A stretch of DNA of 37,813 nt from AC-32 sp045806105 (GTDB lineage: Bacteria; Actinomycetota; Thermoleophilia; Gaiellales; Gaiellaceae): positions 1 through 37,813 of the forward strand of contig JBJMJY010000096.1 in NCBI GenBank assembly GCA_045806105.1, given 5' to 3'. The translations under genes were made by a program, and so were the position numbers. Shown in pieces: positions 1 to 8,486 of this stretch. Every line of letters starts with the position of its first letter. Position 1 is the first letter of the stretch. The notes below the pieces were generated by a model. That model did not search any database and had not been told where the DNA came from. It saw only the letters and a program-made list of their open reading frames with translations.

Positions 1-1
1 C

Positions 2-1306
<1,305 letters not shown>

Positions 1307-1309
1307 GGA

Positions 1310-1336
1310 CACGGGGGAACCCCTGGTTCCCCCGTG
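1310..1336 (+). terminator. GC-rich hairpin terminator after rpoD
   Basis: Perfect 12-bp inverted repeat, CACGGGGGAACC (1310-1321) and GGTTCCCCCGTG (1325-1336), with a 3-nt loop, starting 4 nt after the rpoD stop. No T tract follows, so it is a strong hairpin without the classical U run. The remaining 1337-1534 holds no gene I can support. Confidence 0.7.
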
Positions 1337-1534
1337 AGCCCCCTCCTTCCGAAACGTCCCACGAGCCCCGGCCTCGACCATGCCGGTCGCTGCCGAGCTG
1401 GGTCCACGGTCTCTCTCGCAGTGAGCCTCCCGCCGGGCGCAGCCCGGCTTCGGCGGCGACTGCCTGTGCCTGATGCGCGCGCCGTGCTGCCCGGCGCGAG
1501 CTGACTGACACGATCGTCTTCGGCAGCCTGCCCG

Positions 1535-2173
1535 CTAACGACTTTTAGTCCGAACGAGCCGGTTCCGGACGCGGACGAACCGCTCGCCGTCCCAGCGCAA
1601 GGTGAAAAGGTGCCGGTGGCTCGGGCAGCAGAGGCTGTCGTCTCCGGTGTGCCACGCCTCGTCGAAGGCGACGTCGCCAGCACGGACCCGCCAGTACGTC
1701 TCGCAGAACTGCCGCTCGAAGATCTGGTGCGGGCCGCCCTGGTCCACGGAGAAGATTTGCCTCGGCCCACAGCCGTGGTTCGTGCCTGGCCAGCGCTGGA
1801 GGAGCACGTCCTCCCGGCCGTCCCGGGTCACGTCGGCGATCGTTACCTCCCCCGATCCGGGCGCCACCACGTAGTCCGGTTGCCGGACGAGCACGTCCGG
1901 TCGCCACCTTTTCCCGACGCGCGTGAAGAGCGTCAGCCCAAAGCGTCGGCGTTGATCAGCCCAGCCTTTGCCAGGTTTCCGCTTTCCTCCGGTGACCTCC
2001 CACGAGACGAGTTTTCGCCGTGCGCCGTCGTTTGCAGGGAACCACCACACGTGGTGAACGTGAACTCGGATCGGAGGGTAGGCGCGCTTGGTGGCGTGCG
2101 AGACCGATGCAGCCGGAAGCCAGGTACAGCCAGAAGCGAACAGCGCGACGCCGAGCGTGACCAAGACACGCAT
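1535..2173 (-). CDS. Predicted lipoprotein with an FG-GAP/VCBS-like segment
   Basis: 212 aa. The N-terminus is a short hydrophobic signal ending in LFASGC, a lipobox with the cysteine at about residue 16, so the protein is probably lipidated and held on the outer face of the membrane. The middle has the phrase VTIADVTRDGREDVLL, resembling one FG-GAP/VCBS calcium-loop repeat unit, and the C-terminal half contains several further cysteines (GCGP, FCET, LCCPS) that could form disulfides. The gene lies 36 nt downstream of the glycosyltransferase gene on the same strand, so co-transcription is possible. I do not recognise a specific function. GC looks somewhat lower than in neighbours. Confidence 0.7.
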   Translation of the reverse strand: MRVLVTLGVALFASGCTWLPAASVSHATKRAYPPIRVHVHHVWWFPANDGARRKLVSWEVTGGKRKPGKGWADQRRRFGLTLFTRVGKRWRPDVLVRQPDYVVAPGSGEVTIADVTRDGREDVLLQRWPGTNHGCGPRQIFSVDQGGPHQIFERQFCETYWRVRAGDVAFDEAWHTGDDSLCCPSHRHLFTLRWDGERFVRVRNRLVRTKSR

Positions 2174-2209
2174 CGAGGCTCGATGTTACGGCGTCACGAA
2201 TTCCGAGAG

Positions 2210-4300
2210 CTAGGCCGTGGAGGTCGGCGCAGTTGCGCCGCGGTAGCGGCCGTCGAACGTGGGGGTCGCCGAGCGGACGCTGACCGGCGTCTCGTCGGGC
2301 TGCAGGTAGCCGATGCGGCTGGAGTGGAAGCTAAGCGTCCACGGGCCGCGGTAGTCGACCCGCACCGTCACGACGCGGTTCTGCCCGGGCATGACGGCGA
2401 CGCGGCGGTCGACGCCGGGACCTTCGAGGTGCAGCACCGTCCGCTTCGTGCCGGTGGGGAGCGAGAGGGGAACGCGCAGCGTGCCGCCGACGCGGCCGTC
2501 GTGGCCCGGCCAGAGCGTCAGGTGTCCCGCGGGCGCGAGCCAGCCGGTGCTGTAGAGGCCGCCGACGAAGAGCGCCATGCGCGGCGTGCCCTGCGGCCGC
2601 CACAGCTCGTAGTCCGCGCCGCGGGCGACCATCGCCGCGCCGCTGAGCTGCGCGCGCACGGCGAAGTTCGAGATGACGAGCGCGCCGCGTATCGTCCTTC
2701 CGGCGAGCAGCAGCCGGCCGTCGTCGGCGACTCGTACCCGCGGGTGGCCGAAGGCGTCGATCGGCGAGGCCTGGTCGAGGAACGCCAGCCGGGTCAACGA
2801 GCGGTTCCAGAAGAGTTGCTCGTGCGCGCGCGCGTGTGCCGTAGCCGGGGTCTGGATCAGGGTGGCGTCGCCGACACGCGCGTGGTCGACCCAGCTCGCG
2901 TCCGGCGGGAGGAAGGTCGAGCGCACGTTCTCGGCGACGCGGTGGTCGAACGAGATCGCGCCGACCGACACGGCGCAGGAGGCGACGAGCGTCGCACCGA
3001 CGGCCGCCCACGCGAGCCGGGCGCGGAACGTTGCACCGGCCGCGAGGCAGGCGAGCGCTGCCGCCGCAAGGGCGATGAACAGCGACCCGTCGCCCACACC
3101 GACCGCCTTCTCCAGCCGGAAGACGCCCATCAGGAACGGCGAGTCCTGCTTCGAGTCGCCAACCGTGTAGCCGGAGAGCGGCACGCGCGCAGACAGCGTG
3201 ATCAGGCCCAGCGCGAGCAGGGCGACGGCGAGCCGTGCCGGCCGACCGCGGCGCAGCCAGAGCCAGAACGCCGGGAACGCGAGCGGCAACAGCACCATCA
3301 GGTACCGCTCCTGGAAGCGGCCTGAACCGTTCGTCGCGTAGAGCGCCGCTTCGGCGAAGAGGCCCAGCAGCAGGCCCACCGTGAGCGCCGCGAAGCCGCA
3401 CTCCTCGCGCGAGCGCGGACGGCCCAGCGCGTACGCCAGGCCGACGATCGCCGCGGGCACCAGTGCGAACGACGCCGCGTAGGCGAGGAGCATGGCGTCC
3501 GTCCCGAGCCAGTGCGCGATCTCGCCTGGCTTGATGCGCAGGTCGGCGACGCCGGAGTAGTAGCCGAGCAGCCGCCTCGGGCCCACCGTCGCGGTGAGCG
3601 CGAGCGGCGCGGCGTACAGCAGCAGCGACAGGCGAAACCGCTGCCACGTCGCCCGCACCGAGCCGCGCTCGACGACGAGCGACGCCGCCACGAAGACGAC
3701 CGGCAGGAAGACGTACTGGACCCGTGCGAAAGTCGCGAGCAGGGCCAGCGCCGCGAACGCGAGCTGGAGCCGCCTCGTCGGCTCGGCGAGCGCGCAGACG
3801 CCGACGTAGACGGCGCCCAGCACGAGTGGGTAGGCAATCGCGTCCGCCAGCACGAACGACGAGAAGAAGAGATCGGGCGAGGCGACCGTTAGCGCCGCCG
3901 CCGCGAGCGCGGCCCACGGGCCGCCGCCGAGCCGCCGCACGAGCAGGTACATCGGCACCGCGGCGAGCGACATCGCGAGTGCGTTCTCCGCCTGCGTCAG
4001 GCGGTACGCCGTGGCGGGATCGTGGATGAGCCAGAACGGCGCCGCGAGCAACGGCTCGAGCATCGCGGGAAAGTGCGCCGAGGAGCCGCGGATCAGCGGC
4101 TTGCCGTTCTCCGCCAGCGAGCGCGCGATCCCGGAGTAGATGTACTCGTCCGGGAAGTAGAGCGGCGTCGTGTGCCAGAGCGCCGCGACGAAGCGCAGCA
4201 GGAAGCTCGCGGCCACGATCCCGCAGAGCAGCAGGCGTGCCGGGACCGCGGCCGCGCGAGCGACCACGGCAGGGCGTGGTACGGAGACGTCTACCGCCAC
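2210..4300 (-). CDS. GT-C fold membrane glycosyltransferase (PMT/ArnT-like)
   Basis: 696 aa polytopic membrane protein. The first predicted helix (LLLCGIVAASFLLRFVAALW) is followed by a loop with the acidic motif FPDEYIYSGIARSLAENG, typical of GT-C glycosyltransferases of the dolichyl-phosphate-mannose mannosyltransferase and ArnT type, where the acidic residue serves catalysis. About ten more hydrophobic segments follow, then a soluble C-terminal region from about residue 470 that is probably extracytoplasmic. By family it would move a sugar from a polyprenyl-phosphate donor to a surface acceptor; donor and acceptor cannot be read from sequence. The start is GTG (4300). The gene is divergent from the sulfatase-like membrane gene, with 49 nt between starts, suggesting joint control of envelope glycan synthesis. 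Confidence 0.8.
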   Translation of the reverse strand: MAVDVSVPRPAVVARAAAVPARLLLCGIVAASFLLRFVAALWHTTPLYFPDEYIYSGIARSLAENGKPLIRGSSAHFPAMLEPLLAAPFWLIHDPATAYRLTQAENALAMSLAAVPMYLLVRRLGGGPWAALAAAALTVASPDLFFSSFVLADAIAYPLVLGAVYVGVCALAEPTRRLQLAFAALALLATFARVQYVFLPVVFVAASLVVERGSVRATWQRFRLSLLLYAAPLALTATVGPRRLLGYYSGVADLRIKPGEIAHWLGTDAMLLAYAASFALVPAAIVGLAYALGRPRSREECGFAALTVGLLLGLFAEAALYATNGSGRFQERYLMVLLPLAFPAFWLWLRRGRPARLAVALLALGLITLSARVPLSGYTVGDSKQDSPFLMGVFRLEKAVGVGDGSLFIALAAAALACLAAGATFRARLAWAAVGATLVASCAVSVGAISFDHRVAENVRSTFLPPDASWVDHARVGDATLIQTPATAHARAHEQLFWNRSLTRLAFLDQASPIDAFGHPRVRVADDGRLLLAGRTIRGALVISNFAVRAQLSGAAMVARGADYELWRPQGTPRMALFVGGLYSTGWLAPAGHLTLWPGHDGRVGGTLRVPLSLPTGTKRTVLHLEGPGVDRRVAVMPGQNRVVTVRVDYRGPWTLSFHSSRIGYLQPDETPVSVRSATPTFDGRYRGATAPTSTA

Positions 4301-4349
4301 GCCGTCGCTATCGGCAGCAGGCCGCTATCCCTTGAACGAGGGATACTTC

Positions 4350-6488
4350 GTGGCGATGACAGTCGCAGACGTGCAGCTCGCGCGCGTCGGCTGGAGGGGT
4401 CGGCTCGGGGTTCCCGCGGCGCGGGGCGCACAGCTGCTCGCCGCGTCCGGCTTCGCGCTCGCGCAACCGCTGTTCGACCTGCTCGGCAAGAACGCCGAGT
4501 TCTTCGCGGTGCGGGGCTCGACGCCGTCCGACATCGTGCTCTTCGCGCTCGTCGTGACGTTCGGGCCGGCGCTGGTGCTGCTCGCGGTCGAGCTCCTCGT
4601 CGCCCTCGTCAGTGCGGCGGCGGCCGAGGTGCTGCACCTCGTCTTCGTCGGCTTCCTCGCGGCGGTCTTCGGCGTGCAGGCCCTGAAGCGCTCCGGCATG
4701 GACGGGACTACCGTGCTCGTCGTCGGCTCGGTGCTGATCGGCGTCGGGATCGCGCTCGCCGCCTGGCACTGGCGCGCGGCGCGCTCGTTCCTGACCGTGC
4801 TCGGCGCGGCGCCGCTCCTCTTCCTCGCCCTCTTCCTGTTCGACTCGCCGACCTCGAAGCTCGTGATCTCGAGCGGGGATGCGCAGGCGGCGGCGATCCG
4901 CGTGCGCGCCACGACGCCGGTCGTCTTCCTGCTTTTCGACGAGTTCCCGGTGATCGACCTCCAGGACCGGAACGGCGCCATCGACGCCGCGCGCTTCCCG
5001 AACTTCGCCAGGCTCGCGGCCGGCTCGACCTGGTTCCGCGACACGACCACGCTCTCGGCGTCGACGACGGTCGCTGTGCCCGCGATCCTCACCGGCCAGA
5101 AGCCGAAGAAGGGCGCGCTGCCGATCTACCGCGACCACCCGAACAACCTCTTCACGCTGCTCGGACGGCGCTACCGGATGCAGGTGACCGAGTCGCAGAC
5201 GCGCCTCTGCCCGCAGAAGCTCTGCAAGCGCAAGGACGCGGGCACCGAGTCGCGGCTCTCCTCGCTCTACTCCGACGTGAAGGTCGTCTACCTGCACCTG
5301 ATCTCACCGCCGGCCATGGAGGACCGCCTGCCCGTGATCGACGAGTCGTGGGGGAACTTCGGCTCCAGCTCGCTGGAGGCGCTCGACTCAGGCGGCTCGG
5401 GCGTGCCGAAGGTCGATCTGAAGACCTTCTACCTCGGCCGCGTCCGCGACTTCAACCGCTTCGTCGCTTCCTTCCGCAGACCGGGCAACGGCCCGCCGAC
5501 GCTCTACTTCATCCACGTCCTGCTGCCGCACACGCCCTGGCTCTACCTGCCCGACGGACGCGCACGAGCGGTGACGACGCCCAACGCGCCGGGCCGGAAC
5601 GGCGAGCTCTGGTACAACGGCCAGCTGGCGGTGCAGGCGTGGCAGCGGCACCTCCTCCAGGTCGGCTTCACCGACCGGCTGGTCGGCAAGTTCCTGCGGC
5701 GGCTGCACCGGACGGGGCTTTGGGACAAGGCGCTGATCGTCGTCACGGCCGACCACGGCGTCAGCTTCCGCGGCGGCGACCTGCGGCGGCACCCGACGAG
5801 GACGAACCTCGCGGAGCTCGCCTTCACGCCGCTCTTCATGCGGCTGCCCGGCGAGGAGCAGGGGCGCATCGTCGACACGCACGTGCAGACGGTCGACATC
5901 CTCCCGACGATGGCCGACGCGCTCGGGATCAGGATCCCGTGGAAGGTCGACGGCCGCTCGGCGATCACGGGGACGCGGCCGCCGACGCACGTGAACGTCG
6001 CAGGCGTGGTCGCGTCATATCCGGCGGCGCTCGCGCAACGGCGCGCCTCGCTGGCGCGCCAGCTCCGGCTCTTCGGCGGCGGCTCCTGGGGCCCGCAGTT
6101 CGCCGGCACGGGCGCGTATCGCAAGCTCGTCGGCACGAGGGTCTCGACGCTGGCCGCGACGACCGCGCCCGACGCCTCGGCGCACGTCGACGCCGTCGGG
6201 AGCAAGCTGCTGCAGCACTACCCGCGAGGCTCCGCGCTCGTGCCGTCGCCGCTGGCGGGAACGCTCGCCGGCGTGCACGCGGGGCAGGCGGTCGCGGTGG
6301 CGCTCAGCGGCCGTATCGCCGCCGTCAGCGTCGCCTACCGCAACCCGGGCGGCGGGCCGGTGCGCTTCTCGCTGCTCGCGCCGGAGTCCGCCTTCCGGCC
6401 GGGCCGCAACCTCGCGCGTGTCTTCGTCCTCGCCGGGAATCCTGCGCACGCGCGCCTGGCCGGGTTGCGGACGTCGCTCGCGGGCTAG
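4350..6488 (+). CDS. Membrane-anchored sulfatase/phosphatase-superfamily protein
   Basis: 712 aa. The N-terminal ~150 residues hold about four hydrophobic helices, followed by an extracytoplasmic alkaline-phosphatase-superfamily domain. Visible motifs are FLLFDEFP with metal-binding-type D197/E198, a Thr-rich SASTTVAVPAILTG in the nucleophile position (T239/T240, resembling the threonine of LtaS/phosphoglycerol transferases and not a sulfatase Cys/Ser-x-Pro-x-Arg), HVLLPHTPW, and the metal motif TADHG (468-469). It could be a phosphotransferase or hydrolase acting on surface polymers. I chose GTG 4350 because GAGGG lies 7 nt upstream; ATG 4356 is an alternative. An in-frame extension to 4170 would overlap the divergent gene and looks false. 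The C-terminal ~120 residues are unassigned. Confidence 0.78.
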   Translation: MAMTVADVQLARVGWRGRLGVPAARGAQLLAASGFALAQPLFDLLGKNAEFFAVRGSTPSDIVLFALVVTFGPALVLLAVELLVALVSAAAAEVLHLVFVGFLAAVFGVQALKRSGMDGTTVLVVGSVLIGVGIALAAWHWRAARSFLTVLGAAPLLFLALFLFDSPTSKLVISSGDAQAAAIRVRATTPVVFLLFDEFPVIDLQDRNGAIDAARFPNFARLAAGSTWFRDTTTLSASTTVAVPAILTGQKPKKGALPIYRDHPNNLFTLLGRRYRMQVTESQTRLCPQKLCKRKDAGTESRLSSLYSDVKVVYLHLISPPAMEDRLPVIDESWGNFGSSSLEALDSGGSGVPKVDLKTFYLGRVRDFNRFVASFRRPGNGPPTLYFIHVLLPHTPWLYLPDGRARAVTTPNAPGRNGELWYNGQLAVQAWQRHLLQVGFTDRLVGKFLRRLHRTGLWDKALIVVTADHGVSFRGGDLRRHPTRTNLAELAFTPLFMRLPGEEQGRIVDTHVQTVDILPTMADALGIRIPWKVDGRSAITGTRPPTHVNVAGVVASYPAALAQRRASLARQLRLFGGGSWGPQFAGTGAYRKLVGTRVSTLAATTAPDASAHVDAVGSKLLQHYPRGSALVPSPLAGTLAGVHAGQAVAVALSGRIAAVSVAYRNPGGGPVRFSLLAPESAFRPGRNLARVFVLAGNPAHARLAGLRTSLAG

Positions 6489-6493
6489 CCGCT

Positions 6494-6522
6494 GGAAACT
6501 AGTTCCGAAATCTGTTAACTAT
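6494..6522 (+). promoter_or_regulatory. Candidate promoter/operator of the arsR gene at 6531
   Basis: AT-rich island in the 42-nt gap before the ATG. AACTAGTT (6497-6504) is a perfect 8-bp palindrome, and AACTA recurs at 6517-6521, so TAGTT (6500-6504) and AACTA (6517-6521) form an inverted repeat with a 12-nt spacer. AACTAT (6517-6522) could be the -10. No Shine-Dalgarno is obvious. The regulator probably binds here, by analogy with other ArsR genes. Confidence 0.4.
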
Positions 6523-6530
6523 TCCGCTCG

Positions 6531-6863
6531 ATGCCAACCGAGCTGGCTCCGATCCTGACGGCGCTTGCCGATCCGACGCGGCGCCGGGTCGTGCAGCTTC
6601 TGCGGGAGCGTCCGCACCGCGCCGGGGAGCTCGCCGCCGCGTCCGGAACCTCTGCGCCGGCGATGAGCCGCCACCTGCGCGTCCTGCTGCAGGCCGGGAT
6701 CGTCGCCGACGAGCGGCCACCCGACGACGCGCGTGCACGGGTCTTCTGGCTCCGGCCTGAATCGATTGCCCCGCTACGGGAGTGGCTGGACGAGCTGCAA
6801 GCCGCCAGCGAGGAGCAGCTCGCGTCGTTCAAGAGGCACGTCGAAGAGAGGAGCGAACGGTGA
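6531..6863 (+). CDS. ArsR-family transcriptional regulator (SRPBCC-associated type)
   Basis: 110 aa, the usual length of a winged-helix ArsR repressor. The opening ILTALADPTRRRVVQLLRERP and the recognition-helix region SGTSAPAMSRHLRVLLQAGIV are characteristic, and the C-terminus LREWLDELQAASEEQLASFKRHVEE is the helical tail typical of the subfamily that precedes SRPBCC genes. There is no metal-binding ELCVCDL motif, so the ligand is probably organic or protein-borne and not arsenite. Its stop overlaps the GTG of the next gene (GTGA), indicating translational coupling in a two-gene operon. Palindromic sequence just upstream suggests autoregulation. Confidence 0.9.
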   Translation: MPTELAPILTALADPTRRRVVQLLRERPHRAGELAAASGTSAPAMSRHLRVLLQAGIVADERPPDDARARVFWLRPESIAPLREWLDELQAASEEQLASFKRHVEERSER

Positions 6864-7705
6864 GCGAGCCACGGTCCCGCGAGGCCACGGTCGAAGTGGC
6901 GACAGACCCGCTGACGGCGTTCACGGCCTTCACGGACGAGCTCGACCTCTGGTGGGTGCGCGGGCCGATCAACGCGTACGACTCGGGCCGCCTCGTCGAG
7001 ATGCGCTGCGAGCCCGGTGTCGGCGGGCGGATCCTCGAGGTCTACGACGCGCGGACGGGCGACGGCCTCGAGCTTGCGCGCATCACCGCGTGGGAGCCGG
7101 GCGACCGCATCGCCTGGCAGAGCTCGCTCGACGACGTGGCAATCGAGGTCCGGTTCGAGGCGACGGACGCCGGCACGCGTGTGCGGCTAGAGGCAACCCT
7201 CTCCGAGGGCGGGGAGGACCGCGGCGGCTCGTCCTTCGTCGCGGTGGCACCGCCGTGGTTCGGCGCGTGGATGAGCCGGCGGGACTCCGTGCCGCACGAG
7301 GCTCGCGACCTGGCGCGCCTCGGGCTGACCCTCTGCTACGCCCGGCCGGCGGCCGCGGCGCGCTGGCTGGCCGACGCCTTCGGGCTCGAGTCGCCGAGTC
7401 CGCTACCGGAGGGAGACGATCCGCTGTCCGACGACAAACACGCCTTCCCGTGGACCGAGTTCCACGTCGGCAACGCGTCACTCGTGATCGAGCCGCTCGC
7501 CGGGCCCGCGGTCGACCACGCACGGGTCACGCACGTGCCATGGGTCTTCGTCGACGATCTCGAGGGACATTACGCGCGGGCGCGCGAGCACGGCGCGACG
7601 ATCGTCCAGGAGATCGAGCGAACGGGCTTCACCTCGTACGTGGCGCTCGACCTCGAAGGCCGGCGCTGGCGCTTCGCGCAGGCGCGCCCGACTCAGCCCG
7701 GTTAG
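6860..7705 (+). CDS. Fusion of SRPBCC (AHSA1-like) and VOC/glyoxalase domains
   Basis: 281 aa in two parts. Residues 1 to about 150 form an AHSA1/SRPBCC-like ligand-binding domain (PLTAFTAFTDELDLWW, IAWQSSLDDVAIEVRFE, GTRVRLEATLS). Residues about 155-275 look like a vicinal-oxygen-chelate domain of the glyoxalase/bleomycin-resistance kind (LTLCYARPAAAARWLADAFGL, FHVGNASLVIEP, YVALDLEGRRWRFAQARP). Such genes follow ArsR regulators, but the two folds are more often separate proteins. The start is the GTG overlapping the arsR stop. Substrate is unknown; binding or modifying a small hydrophobic compound is the family-level expectation. Confidence 0.78.
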   Translation: MSEPRSREATVEVATDPLTAFTAFTDELDLWWVRGPINAYDSGRLVEMRCEPGVGGRILEVYDARTGDGLELARITAWEPGDRIAWQSSLDDVAIEVRFEATDAGTRVRLEATLSEGGEDRGGSSFVAVAPPWFGAWMSRRDSVPHEARDLARLGLTLCYARPAAAARWLADAFGLESPSPLPEGDDPLSDDKHAFPWTEFHVGNASLVIEPLAGPAVDHARVTHVPWVFVDDLEGHYARAREHGATIVQEIERTGFTSYVALDLEGRRWRFAQARPTQPG

Positions 7706-7875
7706 GCGGCGGGCTCTTCGCGCTGCTCTGCGTCGGCGCGCTCGAGCGGCACGAACAGGCGGCAATGCGGGCACTTGAACCCACGCGGGCCTGGCGCGGA
7801 CGCCGCGATTAGCAGCTCCGCGTCGAACTCCTTCGAGCAGTGGGGGCAGACGACGTGGTACTGCTCGGCGGCCAT
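7702..7875 (-). CDS. Zinc-ribbon microprotein (57 aa)
   Basis: A 57-residue frame read on the minus strand. It contains two CPHC knuckles (VVCPHCSKEFDAE and FKCPHCRLFVPLE) separated by 20-odd residues, the pattern of a rubredoxin-like or DUF-type zinc ribbon with four cysteines binding one Zn. The acidic, Ala/Glu-rich tail (ERADAEQREEPAA) is probably disordered. It overlaps the end of the convergent SRPBCC/VOC gene by 4 nt. The ATG has no Shine-Dalgarno, but TAGCTT lies 5 nt upstream, fitting leaderless transcription. Function is unknown; the ordered cysteine pairs make chance unlikely. Confidence 0.72.
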   Translation of the reverse strand: MAAEQYHVVCPHCSKEFDAELLIAASAPGPRGFKCPHCRLFVPLERADAEQREEPAA

Positions 7876-7880
7876 GCCGC

Positions 7881-7886
7881 AAGCTA
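7881..7886 (-). promoter_or_regulatory. -10 box TAGCTT for the zinc-ribbon gene
   Basis: TAGCTT on the minus strand with 5 nt (GCGGC) to the ATG at 7875; no ribosome binding site is present. It matches the leaderless pattern seen at several other genes in the window. Confidence 0.4.
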
Positions 7887-7893
7887 GCAGCCC

Positions 7894-8385
7894 TCAGCGG
7901 GTCGCCGGGAGGTCGAGGCGCTCGAGCACCTCGCCCGTGTGCGCGGCGAATCGCGCGGCGAGTTCCGCGTCCTCCCCGCCGAACCGCCCGTGCTCCGAGT
8001 AGACCTCGACGAGCCCCCAGCAGCCGTCGCGTCTCGGCAGGCAGACCATCAACAGCGACTCGAAGCCGAGCTTCGCGAGCAGCGCGGCCTCGGTTGCGTC
8101 GGGATTCTCGTCGAGCCGCGAGAGCCAGCGCGGCTCGCCGCTCTCGACGACCTCGCGCGTGAGCGGGAAGTCCGAGATCAGGTACTCGTGGCCATGAGCG
8201 AGCGGCCGCCCCCCGGTCGTGTGCTCGTCTAGCCCGACGAGCAGGTCGCCGATCACGCGCGAGATCGCGCACGCAGTCGCACCGGTCAGCTCGACGAGCT
8301 CGCGGCAGGCCGCGCCGAGCAGCCCACGGATAGTCGTCTCGGCATCCAGCGCGGCAGCGCTCCGGGCGAACGCGTCGATACTCAC
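7894..8385 (-). CDS. GAF-domain protein
   Basis: 163 aa, essentially one GAF domain: TIRGLLGAACRELVELTGATACAISRV opening, LISDFPLTREVVESGEP, AALLAKLGFESLLMVCLP and WGLVEVYSEHGRFGGEDAELAARFAAHTGEVLERL closing. GAF domains bind cyclic nucleotides, haem or small aromatics, or act as dimerising sensor modules. With no output domain attached, this one would have to act through a partner, which is not visible nearby. The start is GTG (8385) with no Shine-Dalgarno; TAGGCT sits 6 nt upstream, consistent with a leaderless message. It is divergent from the FAD oxidoreductase gene 100 nt away. Confidence 0.82.
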   Translation of the reverse strand: MSIDAFARSAAALDAETTIRGLLGAACRELVELTGATACAISRVIGDLLVGLDEHTTGGRPLAHGHEYLISDFPLTREVVESGEPRWLSRLDENPDATEAALLAKLGFESLLMVCLPRRDGCWGLVEVYSEHGRFGGEDAELAARFAAHTGEVLERLDLPATR

Positions 8386-8391
8386 GGCGGG

Positions 8392-8397
8392 AGCCTA
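8392..8397 (-). promoter_or_regulatory. -10 box TAGGCT, leaderless promoter of the GAF gene
   Basis: TAGGCT on the minus strand followed by CCCGCC and the GTG start, placing the expected +1 at the start codon. The same hexamer at the same distance precedes the aminotransferase gene. Confidence 0.5.
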
Positions 8398-8486
8398 GGT
8401 GAGCCCGGGCTCGTCAGGCGGCCGCGCGCGTCGGGCGGCTCCATCGAGAAGCTTCGCTCGTCCCAACTCGGCGATGATGCCCAGGC

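Noticed and set aside
1345..1534. Possible small gene or RNA between the rpoD terminator and the lipoprotein gene
   Set aside because: No tRNA fold, no SD-led short frame and no repeated motif; short frames there have random Arg/Gly composition.
1610..3325. Long frames on the strand opposite the lipoprotein and glycosyltransferase genes
   Set aside because: These Arg/Ala/Pro-rich translations are shadows of high-GC coding DNA; the minus-strand genes have the recognisable domains.
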